Shown in pieces: positions 1 through 8,186 of a stretch of 64,000 nucleotides of DNA (the first letter of the stretch is position 1; the number at the start of each line of letters is the position of its first letter). Made by a program: the position numbers and the translations under genes. A model generated the notes under the pieces. It was not told the origin of the DNA. It searched no databases and saw nothing but the letters and a program-made list of their open reading frames with translations. The stretch is from assembly GCA_041879295.1 (NCBI GenBank), contig CP047152.1, positions 1,989,501-2,053,500 of the forward strand. Direction: 5' to 3'. The DNA comes from Pseudomonas putida. Its GTDB lineage: Bacteria > Pseudomonadota > Gammaproteobacteria > Pseudomonadales > Pseudomonadaceae.

Positions 1-589
1 AGCTGATCTTGTCTCCTTTCGCAGGCTCCGAGCCTGGGTCGGCCGGTGTGGTCACGGGCGGGTTGAAGATGTCACGTATGGCCATCCCCAGCCCCACGAA
101 CGGGACGAGATAAGGCACCGCAGCCATGGCCATGGAACCAACGTTCTCCAGGATGGACGGTTCCTCTTGTTCAGTATCGGCTGCGCCGCCTCCAGGTGGG
201 CCCGTGGTGCCGGCCGCGCGCGCAGCGGGCTCACTGTTAATGAGCACATTGGTTGACCCGCTCTCGATTTTTCCGTAGGGATCGGGCGAGACCACGCTGT
301 TGCCAAGGCTGTCGCAAAAGCTGGAGATGGCATCGCCGACAGTCTGGTCTTCGCCGACGGAAAGGGTGCTCATTGCGCCGACTGCCACACCCGCGACGGC
401 GGCGATGGCGACGCCAGCCGCACCGCCAGTGGCTACGGTGCCAACCACGGCCAAGCTGATGGCTGCGGCGACGGCCGCGGTGGCCGCTGCATAGATAACG
501 GCCTCGGCAACTGCGCTGATCATTTCAGCGGCAAGCGATGGATGAAGAATTGCGTCGCCCATTCGGGCGGCGTGAACGGTCTGCGCCAT
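1..589 (-). CDS. prePAAR/PAAR-type T6SS effector, N-terminal part (runs off the window)
   Basis: The ATG at 589 has an AGGAGC ribosome site about 9 bases upstream, and the frame stays open to base 1, so only the first ~196 residues are visible. Near the start is AARMGDAILH, which fits the prePAAR motif that completes the PAAR tip. A long Ala/Gly/Val hydrophobic stretch follows (~residues 25-75), then a PAAR-like segment with VLINSEPAARAAG, then a second hydrophobic stretch (~150-175). Family knowledge: PAAR effectors with N-terminal membrane segments sit on VgrG spikes, need an Eag (DUF1795) chaperone, and carry a C-terminal toxin or Rhs domain. The toxin end lies outside the window, so the activity is unknown. 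The gene upstream ends in an Eag-like domain, which fits that pairing. Confidence 0.75.
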   Translation of the reverse strand, partial: MAQTVHAARMGDAILHPSLAAEMISAVAEAVIYAAATAAVAAAISLAVVGTVATGGAAGVAIAAVAGVAVGAMSTLSVGEDQTVGDAISSFCDSLGNSVVSPDPYGKIESGSTNVLINSEPAARAAGTTGPPGGGAADTEQEEPSILENVGSMAMAAVPYLVPFVGLGMAIRDIFNPPVTTPADPGSEPAKGDKIS

Positions 590-642
590 TGGCGGTAAGC
601 TCCTAGCAATCCGAAAGTCCTTGTCCTGGGGCGTGGAGAGGC

Positions 643-1371
643 TCAGGCAAATCGGAGCTCGTCTTTAAGCGCGCGCCAGTGGCTGATATCGTCGTCACTC
701 AAAGGCCCAGGCTTGCTGTAGTTGAGCACCAGCATCCGTTGCTGCCCCGGTATCAGGCAGGCCGCCTGAAGCTGGTAGTGGGGCTTGTCGCCGACCATGA
801 ACTGGATGGCCATTTCCCGACTGTCGATGGGATGCTCATTGCTTCCAAGGCGGGTCACTTTCGCGGGCGTAATGGTCAGCGCCTTTGACTTCTTCCGTAA
901 TACGTTCAGTTGCTCCTCCAAGGCCTCATCCAGGGTCTTGGTGGTTGCAACAGGGCTGCGAGCGATCACCAACGTGGTTTGTCTGTGTCCGTTTACCAGC
1001 AGCTCCAGCTGCAACTGCTCTGCCTGGTTGTTGACCTGCACCTGGCAGTCGAGCCTGAAATGCAGTTCCAACGGGGCGTGACAATCCGGTACCGCTTTGA
1101 GCGCGCGCACGTGGATGCGCGGTTCAAAGCGCTGGAGGGTACGGCGGATATCGGCGCTCACTTGCTGCAGCAGGTCGCCGCTGCTGACGTCATGCCCGTT
1201 GAAGTCGCGCAGGCCCAGGTCGGGGCTGCTTTGGGAGCAACCCTGGCGAGCGTTCAGCAACGTTTCGAGGTGACGCTTGATGGCCGCGAACTTGTGCGAA
1301 GCGTTTTCCTGGCGAGACGGCTCCCGGATGGCGGACGGGTCCGCCATCAAGCGATCGAAGAAACCACTCAT
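643..1371 (-). CDS. TssE-Eag chimera: gp25-like baseplate domain joined to DUF1795 chaperone domain
   Basis: The 242-aa protein starts at an ATG overlapping the tssC stop (ATGA), as tssE normally does. Residues ~1-130 are TssE/gp25-like, with IKRHLETLLNARQG and PDLGLRDF as family hallmarks; TssE is the baseplate wedge of the T6SS. Residues ~132-242 instead resemble the C-terminal three quarters of a DUF1795/DcrB protein (Eag), with LVIARSP, LDEALEEQL and a strand near RMLVLNYSKPGPL. Eag chaperones bind the membrane segments of prePAAR effectors, and the next gene downstream is such an effector. The first ~25 Eag residues and any genes once lying between tssE and eag are gone. I infer an in-frame deletion fusion. 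Whether the product folds or acts is unknown. Confidence 0.75.
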   Translation of the reverse strand: MSGFFDRLMADPSAIREPSRQENASHKFAAIKRHLETLLNARQGCSQSSPDLGLRDFNGHDVSSGDLLQQVSADIRRTLQRFEPRIHVRALKAVPDCHAPLELHFRLDCQVQVNNQAEQLQLELLVNGHRQTTLVIARSPVATTKTLDEALEEQLNVLRKKSKALTITPAKVTRLGSNEHPIDSREMAIQFMVGDKPHYQLQAACLIPGQQRMLVLNYSKPGPLSDDDISHWRALKDELRFA

Positions 1372-2095
1372 TGCGTGTCGAGCCGGCCTACCAGGGAAAT
1401 TTCGAAGTTCGCGCCCATGTACTTGAAGTGCGGGCGCACGGCGAGCGAGACCTGGTACCAGCCCGGATCACCCGCCACGTCCGAGACCTCGACCCTGGCA
1501 GCACGCAGCGGCCGACGGCTGCGCACATCGGCCGAAGGGTTTTCCTGGTCGGCGACGTATTGCTTGATCCATTTGTTGAGTTCGGACTCAAGGTCGCGTC
1601 GCTCCTTCCAGCTGCCGATCTGCTCGCGCTGCAACACCTTGATGTAGTGAGCCAGGCGATTGACGATGAACAGGTACGGCAGTTGGGTGCCGAGCTTGTA
1701 GTTGGTCTGTGCCTGCAGGCCTTCGGGTGTCTTGGGGAAGTTTTTCGGCTTCTGCACCGAGTTGGCTGAGAAGAACGCGGCGTTGTCGCTGTCCTTGCGC
1801 ATGGTCAGGGCGATAAAGCCCTCTTCGGCCAGCTCGAATTCCTTGCGGTCGGAAATCAGTACCTCGGTAGGGATCTTGGCCTGCAGCTGCCCCAGCGATT
1901 CGTACAGATGCACCGGCAGGTCTTCGACGGCACCACCCGATTGTGGGCCGATGATGTTGGGACACCAGCGGTAGCGGGCAAAGCTGTCGTTGATGCAGCT
2001 GGCCAACAGGAAGGCTGAGCTGCCCCACAGGTAATTGTCGTGCCGGCCGTTGATGTTCTCATCGTAATTGAAGCTGCTGATCGGCTGTTCTGGGT
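1368..2095 (-). pseudogene. tssC: tssC remnant (T6SS sheath large subunit, C-terminal half only)
   Basis: About 240 residues match the C-terminal half of TssC/VipB: SSFNYDENING and DNYLWGSSAFLLA, then RYRWCPNIIG, PTEVLISDRKEFEL, AAFFSANS, KPKNFPKT and LPYLFIVNRLAHYIK. TssC is usually near 495 residues, so roughly 250 N-terminal residues are absent. Homology can be followed up to about base 2090, where the frame runs into antisense of tssA; I see no credible start codon or ribosome site. The 3' end overlaps the TssE-like gene in the normal operon manner. A contractile sheath needs the missing N-terminal half for TssB-TssC assembly, so this copy should be non-functional. tssB is absent from the window. 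Confidence 0.85.
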
Positions 2096-3037
2096 GAGCT
2101 GGAGCGCCTGTTGCACAAACACACGGCGCTTGCCAATGGTATTGGCGAGCGCGATGCGCCCAAGGCGCCGGTGGAGAGCCCGCAACCTGCGCCGCAGGCT
2201 GATGTCATCGCCACGCCAAAACCCCGCATGTCGATCGGTAACGAGCGCGAGACGCGCCGAGCCATGTTGAGCATGGCCGAGCTGATCAACCAGCAGGACC
2301 CGTACGACCCTACCGGCTATCAACTGCGCCGCTTCGGCCTGTGGGCCCACATTCAGGCCGCACCGCAAACCCGGCAGGGCAGCCGTACAGAGTTGATGGC
2401 AGTACCACGGGATATTGCCAGTGACTACGAGGATGCCATCGCCGGCACCGTAATCGACGCGGCGTTGCTCCAGCGAGTTGAAAAAAGTGTGACGGCTTCT
2501 CCCTTCTGGATTCGCGGCAGCTTTCTTGCCGCGACCGCCGCGTCGCGGCTGGCGATGGGCGAAGTGGCTGAGGCCATCCGTGCGGCGACCGCTCGTTTCG
2601 TGCTGCGCATGCCAGCGCTGCAGCAGCTGTGCTTCAGCGACGGTCAGGTGTTTGTCGACGACCAATGCCTGGCCTGGCTCAAAAGGGCAGACGGGCAGTC
2701 CGAGCAAGCGGCAGCCTCCCAAGAGTTCGCCAGCCTTCGCGAAGAACTGGTCAGCCAGCTGGAAAGCGGCGGCGTAGAACCGGTGTTGCTAAGGCTGCAG
2801 GGGATGCAGGCAGATTTTCGAGCCCCTCGCGAGCGCTGTCATACCACCGTCATCGCAGCTGATCTGTTGGCCGCACGAGGCGTGTCCTGGTTAGCCCAGG
2901 ACCTGTGCGCCGGGGTCGCGCGAACGATGCAGCAAACCACCGCCAGCGACTGGGAGCCCGAGGTATTCCAGCGGCTTCAACAATACGCGTCCTCCCACGT
3001 GCTGGCCGATCGGAACAAGGAGCAGGAGCCTCGATGA
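2081..3037 (+). pseudogene. tssA: tssA remnant (VasJ/ImpA-type T6SS cap protein, N-terminus lost)
   Basis: The frame opens directly after a stop at 2078-2080 and begins in mid-protein with GELERLLHKHTALANG, a linker-like stretch followed by a Pro/Ala-rich segment. The rest (~310 aa) is the conserved C-terminal part of VasJ-type TssA proteins: INQQDPYDPTGYQLRRFGLW, TASPFWIRG, a FSDGQVFVD segment and CLAWL. The N-terminal ImpA_N domain that should come first is missing. The only starts near the junction are TTG codons without a good ribosome site. The stop overlaps the tssM start (ATGA), the normal operon arrangement, so the 3' end is original and the 5' end was removed by the deletion that also truncated tssC. 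Confidence 0.8.
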
Positions 3038-6000
3038 ATCAACTCTGGAAGTACCTCAAACGTTGGGGCTGGCCGCTCATGACCCGTATCGGTCTGGCAA
3101 TGCCGCTGCTACTTGGGCTTGGTGCTGTGCTGATGCTGGTTGCCATCTGGTGGCTCGGCCCGCAATGGACGTGGCGCGATCAGCAGCCGTTGGCCAGTGT
3201 GGTGCATCGTAGTGTGGCCAGCCTGGTGCTCTTGTTGATGGTGCTGTTGTGCTGGTTGGTCGTGTTGAGAACGCGCTTTCGCCGCTTGCAAGCAGAGCGT
3301 CAGCAGGCAATGGACGCCGAGGCGGACCCGGCGCTACCGTTCGTTCACGCACAAGAGAAGGGGTTGAGCCAAGCGCTCGCACGCTATCTGGACAATGCCG
3401 GTGGGCGTCGCGCGCTGTACCGATTGCCGTGGTACCTCGTGCTGGGCGCCAGGCAGGCCGGCAAGAGCAGCTTTATTGACTGCACCGATCAAAGTTTCTC
3501 GTTGACCCGCATCGACAAGGCCCAGGCACGAGGCCGGCCTGCGCAGGCGCTCGCCTACCCCGTGGGATGGTGGATCAGCAATGATGCGGTGATCATCGAC
3601 CCGCCCGGTGCCTTTATCAGCCAGAACGGTCCCGTAGATTCGCTGAGCAGTGGCTCCAGTGACGCTGAGTCCTCGGTACCGCCTGGAACCCAAGCCAACT
3701 TGTGGCAGCATCTGCTGGATTGGCTGCAGCGCAATCGAAGCCAGAGAGCCCTCAACGGCCTGGTGCTGGTTGTCGACCTGCCTGCGCTACTGCACGGTAC
3801 CGTCGAGCAACGCACGGCCCTTGCCCACCTGCTGCGCACACGTCTTTACGAGGTGAGCAGCCAGTTGGGCTCGCGCTTGCCGCTTTATGTCGTGTTGAGC
3901 AAATTCGATCTGCTGGACGGCTTCGACCAATTCTACAGCAAGCTTTCGGCCGCCAAGCGCAACAGCCTGTTTGGATTCACGTTCAAGCTGGATGCGGTCG
4001 ATACCTTCGACGCTTGGCTAGGCGAGTATGGCGAACATTACGATCGGTTGCTGGAGCAGCTGTTCGAGCAGGTGATCGATCAGCTGGACGTGCCGGGTAG
4101 CCCTGCGTTGCGTTCACGTCTCTACTCACTGCATAGGCAGTTGCTCGGGTTGCGCCCAGTACTGTTGGGCTTTCTGCGCGAGACCTTGGCAAGTGACCGT
4201 TTCACCACCCCGGCGCTGGTGCGCGGTGTGTATTGGTCGTCAGTCGTCCAGCACGGTGACGTGCGCAACGCCTTTGTCCGTGAGGCGGCGCAGCCTTACA
4301 AGACCAGCCTCCCCTTGGTTGAGGGCAAGACGCAGGGCAAGGCGTTGGCCTACTTCATTCAACAGGCCTTTGGACGGGTCATCTACAAAGAGGCCGGCCT
4401 TGCCGGCGATAACGTCAGGGTGGCTCGGCGCAAGCGCCAACTGCTGTGGGTGGGTTCTTCTGTAGGCGTTCTGGCCTTCTGCGTCGCCATCGCCAGCTGG
4501 CATCGTTACTTCGACATCAATGGCGTCAAGGCCGCCAGCGTGCTGGCCAAGAGCCGGGAGTACAGCCATCACGAAGTGGATCAGCGTCTGGACCCGACCG
4601 GGCGCAACTTGCTGGAGCCGCTGGACCAGATCCGCGATGCGGTAGCAGTGTTTGGCGACTACCGCGCTGCGTGGCCGGGTGTTGCTGATCTGGGGCTGTA
4701 CCAGGGCCGTACCATCGGGCCGACCGTGGATGAGGCGTACCTCAGCTTGTTGTCCAGGCGCTTCTTGCCTGCGTTGGCCAGCGGCGTGATCGAGGCCATG
4801 GATGCGGCGCCCCCCGGCAGCGAGCAGCAAATGACCGCGCTCCGGGTTTACCGGATGCTTGAGGATCGCCGGAACCGTCGAGCGGAATGGGTCGAGGACT
4901 GGATGGCGCAACAATGGCAACAGGCCTTCCCCGGCCAGGGGCAGCTGCAACGAGACCTCATGCGGCACCTGAAGTATGCGCTGGCCTACGCGGATACCGA
5001 CCTGCCGCAGTATCGCCAGCGTGTCAGCCAAGTGCAGCAGACATTGCGTAAGGTGCCGTTGCCACAACGCGTGTATGCGGGCCTGAAGCAGCAGGCCCAG
5101 GAGCAGTTGCATACCGGTCTGGACCTGCGTCATCAGGTGGGGCCTGCGTTCGATGTCGTTTACCAGCTGTCTTCCGGCTCGAGCCAGGGCGACAATGGCG
5201 TTTTGCTGGCGCCAATGCTCACCGCCAAAGGCTTCAAGGAGTACTTTGAACCGCGTAGTCAGCGCTTTACGGAAATGGCCATGATCGACCAGTGGGTACT
5301 GGGGGAACGTGCTCAACTGGATTACTCCGATGCCGACCAGGCTGCGCTGAACGAGCGCCTGCGCAACCTGTACAGCGCCGACTACATCGACAGCTGGCGC
5401 CGCGCCTTGAACGCATTCTCCGTGGCGGATTTTCGAGACCTGGATCATGGCGTCACGATCCTTGAACAGTTGGCCGGGCCAGCGGCGCCGTTGCACCGAT
5501 TGCTGGAGACGGTTCGCGACAACAGTTCGCTGTTATCACCGGTTAATGTTGGCGTGGCGGATGAGGCCCCTTCGCCTGTTTCGGTCAACAGCAAGCCTGA
5601 GCAACAACAGGCGCTGGTCATCCAGCGGGCGTTTGCAGGCTTGAGCGCCATGTTGCACGCTGCAGGCGAAAAACCGAGCTACTACGATGAAACCCACGCA
5701 GCCATAGTCGCCGTCCACGACTATGCCAAGGCGGTACAGGGTAGCCCAGACCGAGGCAAGGCTGCGCTGCACGCAGTGCATCAACGCTTTTCAATGACCG
5801 GGCACGACCCCATCGGCACCTTGCAACGCGTTGCCACTGGCTTGCCGGAGCCAATCAATCATCACGTTAGAAAGGTGGCAGATCAAACGGCGCAGGTGCT
5901 GAACGTTGAAGCGCTGCGCGAGTTGGAGCGGCGATGGGATGCTGAAGTCTACAGCTTCTTCCAGCAGCGCCTGGCAGAGCGCTACCCTTTCGTAGTCAGG

Positions 6001-6660
6001 GCACCCGACGCTTCGCTGGAAGACTTTGAGGCGTTCTTCGGGCCGAAGGGGCGACTGCAGCAGTTCCAGGATCAATACCTGAAGCTTTTCCTCAAGGACA
6101 ATCTGGAAGCCTTGCAGGATGGTTTGCAGGGGCGCTCCCTGATCCGTACCGATGTGATCGAGCAGCTGGAACGGGCCGATCGCATCCGCGAAACGTTCTT
6201 TGATCAGCGCGGTAACCTCAGCGTGCAGTTCAGTATCGAGCCGTTGGGGCTTAGTGCAAATCAACGCACCAGCCTGTTGGATCTGGATGGCCAGCTGATT
6301 TCCTACACCCACGGCCCAAGCCAGATCACCGGTATTGTCTGGCCCAATACCTTGGGGCAACACGTGCGCAGCAACCTGACCCTGCTCAGGCAGAACGGCA
6401 ATAGCAGCAGCCTGGAGTATCGAGGGCCTTGGTCGATGTTTCGCCTGCTGAGCCGCGGTGCGCTCAATGGGCGTACGGCAACCAGCGTGGACCTGAGCTT
6501 CAAAACAGGTGATGGTGTGATGCGCTACAGGCTGAACGCGGAAAAGGCCTTCAACCCAATTACTCAACAACCGTTCAAAGGTTTTCGGTTGCCCCGAGGG
6601 TTGTTGCAACAGCCAGTCAGGGTGGCGTTGGCCGAACAGGCGGATGTGCCTGTCATGTAG
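3034..6660 (+). CDS. tssM: T6SS membrane-complex protein TssM (IcmF)
   Basis: The 1208-aa product starts at the ATG overlapping the tssA stop, with AGGAGCAGGAG upstream; this start gives the MNQLWKYLKRWG N-terminus expected just before the first membrane segment. Two transmembrane helices lie at ~21-42 and ~58-79, a Walker A motif (GARQAGKS) at ~138-145, and a third helix at ~469-488 before the large periplasmic part. Length and layout match complete TssM/IcmF proteins, which join TssL and TssJ to span the envelope. No stop or frameshift is seen. TssJ, TssK, TssL, TssB, TssF, TssG, ClpV, Hcp and VgrG are not in the window, and the upstream gene has lost its promoter side, so expression is doubtful. 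Confidence 0.9.
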   Translation: MNQLWKYLKRWGWPLMTRIGLAMPLLLGLGAVLMLVAIWWLGPQWTWRDQQPLASVVHRSVASLVLLLMVLLCWLVVLRTRFRRLQAERQQAMDAEADPALPFVHAQEKGLSQALARYLDNAGGRRALYRLPWYLVLGARQAGKSSFIDCTDQSFSLTRIDKAQARGRPAQALAYPVGWWISNDAVIIDPPGAFISQNGPVDSLSSGSSDAESSVPPGTQANLWQHLLDWLQRNRSQRALNGLVLVVDLPALLHGTVEQRTALAHLLRTRLYEVSSQLGSRLPLYVVLSKFDLLDGFDQFYSKLSAAKRNSLFGFTFKLDAVDTFDAWLGEYGEHYDRLLEQLFEQVIDQLDVPGSPALRSRLYSLHRQLLGLRPVLLGFLRETLASDRFTTPALVRGVYWSSVVQHGDVRNAFVREAAQPYKTSLPLVEGKTQGKALAYFIQQAFGRVIYKEAGLAGDNVRVARRKRQLLWVGSSVGVLAFCVAIASWHRYFDINGVKAASVLAKSREYSHHEVDQRLDPTGRNLLEPLDQIRDAVAVFGDYRAAWPGVADLGLYQGRTIGPTVDEAYLSLLSRRFLPALASGVIEAMDAAPPGSEQQMTALRVYRMLEDRRNRRAEWVEDWMAQQWQQAFPGQGQLQRDLMRHLKYALAYADTDLPQYRQRVSQVQQTLRKVPLPQRVYAGLKQQAQEQLHTGLDLRHQVGPAFDVVYQLSSGSSQGDNGVLLAPMLTAKGFKEYFEPRSQRFTEMAMIDQWVLGERAQLDYSDADQAALNERLRNLYSADYIDSWRRALNAFSVADFRDLDHGVTILEQLAGPAAPLHRLLETVRDNSSLLSPVNVGVADEAPSPVSVNSKPEQQQALVIQRAFAGLSAMLHAAGEKPSYYDETHAAIVAVHDYAKAVQGSPDRGKAALHAVHQRFSMTGHDPIGTLQRVATGLPEPINHHVRKVADQTAQVLNVEALRELERRWDAEVYSFFQQRLAERYPFVVRAPDASLEDFEAFFGPKGRLQQFQDQYLKLFLKDNLEALQDGLQGRSLIRTDVIEQLERADRIRETFFDQRGNLSVQFSIEPLGLSANQRTSLLDLDGQLISYTHGPSQITGIVWPNTLGQHVRSNLTLLRQNGNSSSLEYRGPWSMFRLLSRGALNGRTATSVDLSFKTGDGVMRYRLNAEKAFNPITQQPFKGFRLPRGLLQQPVRVALAEQADVPVM

Positions 6661-6793
6661 GCAGGAGGCGGTGCAAAACGAAGAGCGAGCCCAGGCACGG
6701 CATGTCTGTACCCAGGCTATCGAGCAACTGAAGTCGGGCATGCGCACGGTGCATGCTCAGGGGCAGGGACGTACAGGCATGCTGAAGCGCTGA

Positions 6794-7309
6794 TCACGCC
6801 CAGAACCCAACCAGCACCAACGCCGCCACGCCCAGCCCGACCGCAACCGAGCAGCCGCCCAGCGACAGCGCCGCCCGGCCTTGCCGATACCAGCCGTCAT
6901 GGCCCAATTGCCGTGCCGGCGCCAGCAGGCTGCGCCACCGCAGTTCCGTATCGTGAAACGCCTGCAAGTTCGCCGTATCGGCATCCAGCCAGCGGCGGAA
7001 GTCGATACGCTCGCACGCCGTCACTTGCGGACTCTGCAAGCGCACATACCATTGCCCGGCCACGCTCGTCAGCACATCCCGGCGCGAGCGGCCAGCCTGC
7101 AGCGCCTGGCCCATGTTGCGCTCGATACTCGCCAGTGGCAGGTCAAGGCGCACAGCGATGCTGGCGAAGTCCAGCCGATCGAGGCGGTTGAGCAGGAATA
7201 CTTGCTGTACGCGCCGTGGTAGCCGCTTCAGTGCATGCAGCAGGGCGTCGTCGGCATCATGCTCGGCAGCAGGAGTGGGGTGTTCAAGGGGCAGCAGCAG
7301 ACGGGTCAT
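6794..7309 (-). CDS. FecI region-4 / FecR N-domain (DUF4880) chimera with a C-terminal membrane helix
   Basis: The 171-aa product has AAGGAG upstream of the ATG. Residues ~20-72 look like region 4 of an iron-type ECF sigma factor (LKRLPRRVQQVFLLNRLDRL, then a helix-turn-helix with LDLPLASIERNM). Residues ~85-130 resemble DUF4880, the cytoplasmic N-terminus of FecR anti-sigma factors (WYVRLQSP, FRRWLDADTANLQAF). The last ~25 residues are one hydrophobic helix ending in VLVGFWA. Sigma region 2, which binds the -10 element, and the FecR periplasmic signalling domain are both missing, so this is neither a working sigma factor nor a normal receptor partner. A Fur-box-like sequence lies 68 bases upstream of the ATG. 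Role unknown; a membrane-tethered regulator is one possibility. Confidence 0.7.
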   Translation of the reverse strand: MTRLLLPLEHPTPAAEHDADDALLHALKRLPRRVQQVFLLNRLDRLDFASIAVRLDLPLASIERNMGQALQAGRSRRDVLTSVAGQWYVRLQSPQVTACERIDFRRWLDADTANLQAFHDTELRWRSLLAPARQLGHDGWYRQGRAALSLGGCSVAVGLGVAALVLVGFWA

Positions 7310-7376
7310 GGACAGCTCCTTGCTCTATAAAGGGGAGGAGGGGGCATCTTCCGTGATGCGTGATCAGCGTAGATTA

Positions 7377-7395
7377 AACGAGATTGATTCTCAAG
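7377..7395 (-). promoter_or_regulatory. possible Fur box upstream of the FecI/FecR-like gene
   Basis: The sequence aacgagattgattctcaag matches about 13 of 19 positions of the Fur consensus aatgataatgattatcatt, including the central tgatt and the flanking ga/tca. It lies 68 bases upstream of the ATG at 7309. A site here would make the gene iron-repressed, as FecI/FecR-type genes usually are. It is weaker than the site at 7607-7625. Confidence 0.45.
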
Positions 7396-7489
7396 TGCTG
7401 ATTCCGCAAAGTTTTGTAACGAGCGTTCACGCCCTGAAACACCTTTGTTATCATGCGCGCCATCATGATCTTCATGAGCCTGAAGAGCC

Positions 7490-7600
7490 AAAAAAAAGAC
7501 CCGGCAAAAAGCCGGGTCAAAAACCGTGATTAGCCTGATGAGGAGATAATCTGAGAGCGACCTAAGCTTTCAGGTTATCCAGCAGATCTCGCGATCAGCT
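7490..7600 (-). ncRNA. prrF: PrrF-type iron-regulated small RNA
   Basis: On the minus strand a transcript of about 110 nt would run from A7600 to a terminator whose T-tract is at 7497-7490. The 5' end carries a small hairpin (ctgatcgcgagatctgc region). The middle has cagattatctcctcatcagg followed by ctaatcacgg, which I recognise as the conserved PrrF core. The end is an intrinsic terminator (gacccggc, 5-base loop, gccgggtc). A promoter with TTGACT and TATTAT lies immediately upstream, overlapped by a near-perfect Fur box. Family knowledge: PrrF RNAs are made under iron starvation and, with Hfq, silence mRNAs of iron-containing proteins such as sodB and TCA-cycle genes. Identity rests on the recalled core plus promoter and terminator geometry. 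Confidence 0.85.
7498..7518 (-). terminator. Rho-independent terminator of prrF
   Basis: An 8-bp perfect GC-rich stem (7498-7505 with 7511-7518) encloses a 5-base loop and is followed on the minus strand by eight T residues (7497-7490). The plus strand has only A residues after the stem, so it terminates leftward transcription. Confidence 0.9.
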
Positions 7601-7606
7601 GAGTGC

Positions 7607-7635
7607 AATAATAATCGTTATCATTTACCAGTCAA
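7607..7635 (-). promoter_or_regulatory. prrF promoter with overlapping Fur box
   Basis: Read on the minus strand, the -35 is TTGACT (7635-7630), the spacer 16 bases and the -10 TATTAT (7613-7608), placing the start at about A7600. The Fur box occupies 7607-7625, differing from the 19-bp consensus aatgataatgattatcatt at about two positions, and covers the spacer and the -10. Iron-loaded Fur bound here would block RNA polymerase. Confidence 0.85.
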
Positions 7636-7756
7636 ATGAATTTTCGCTAATCCGGTAAAAAAGTTTTACCGGCGCGCTTCCTTGTCCCGGCAATCGGGGC
7701 CTTTGCCGTTACCTGGCTATCACGTTTTCTCCCTTCTCTCTTGTCTGTAAACCCGG

Positions 7757-8056
7757 TCACTCGGTGCGTTTGTGCTCCAGCAGTGCGCGAGCCATGTCCA
7801 TCATGTGCATCAACGCGAAGGTCAATTCGCGCTGGCTGCCGTGCTGGTGTGTAGCGGTTTCCTGGGCGGTGGCCGCAGCGCAGCGCAGCAGGGCGATGGC
7901 GTGTTCCTGGGCCTGGTCGCCGGTTACGCCCTCGTGCAGGGTCCAGATCCTGTTGTCCAGGGTAGGCCGCGGCGGGTTGGGGTTGAGGTAGTAGTCGAGC
8001 GCGCGGCGTGCGGCTTCGCTGTCGAGATCTGTTTCGTCGTTTTTCGATGGTTTCAT
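7757..8056 (-). CDS. DUF6124-type small protein
   Basis: The 99-aa product is read from the ATG at 8056 (AGCAGG upstream). Farther upstream starts would run through the intergenic operator and give an unrelated N-terminus. The N-terminal half has EAARRALDYYLNP, typical of the short pseudomonad proteins grouped as DUF6124/DUF3077; the C-terminal half is helical with ALMHMMDMARALLEHK. No signal peptide or catalytic motif is seen. It is divergently arranged with an XRE/S24 regulator, and the 130 bases between them contain inverted repeats, so the two are probably co-regulated. The family's function is not established. Confidence 0.7.
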   Translation of the reverse strand: MKPSKNDETDLDSEAARRALDYYLNPNPPRPTLDNRIWTLHEGVTGDQAQEHAIALLRCAAATAQETATHQHGSQRELTFALMHMMDMARALLEHKRTE

Positions 8057-8147
8057 GGCAATACCTGCTGATTTCCCTTCAAGCACACTGGAATCACAGA
8101 ATAGGTCAAGCTGTACTATGTAGTGCCAAATAAATAATTCAGATTGT

Positions 8148-8176
8148 GTATTGCAGCGGTTAATACAGTCCGTATT
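8148..8176. promoter_or_regulatory. overlapping inverted repeats, probable operator
   Basis: Three half-sites GTATT (8148), AATAC (8162) and GTATT (8172) form two overlapping palindromes, GTATT-N9-AATAC and AATAC-N5-GTATT. They end 10 bases before the regulator's ATG at 8187 and lie ~90 bases from the divergent DUF6124 start, a good place for autoregulation by the XRE protein. Confidence 0.5.
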
Positions 8177-8186
8177 GTTGCCGCTC

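Noticed and set aside
2905..3033. In-frame N-terminal extension of tssM
   Set aside because: It overlaps tssA coding sequence and gives a non-TssM leader; the ATG at 3034 with ATGA coupling is clearly better.
6671..6793. 40-codon GTG frame directly after tssM
   Set aside because: AGGAGG is only 2 bases from the GTG, the product matches nothing I know, and the frame abuts the opposite gene. It may be a relic of the next T6SS gene, but this is not supportable.
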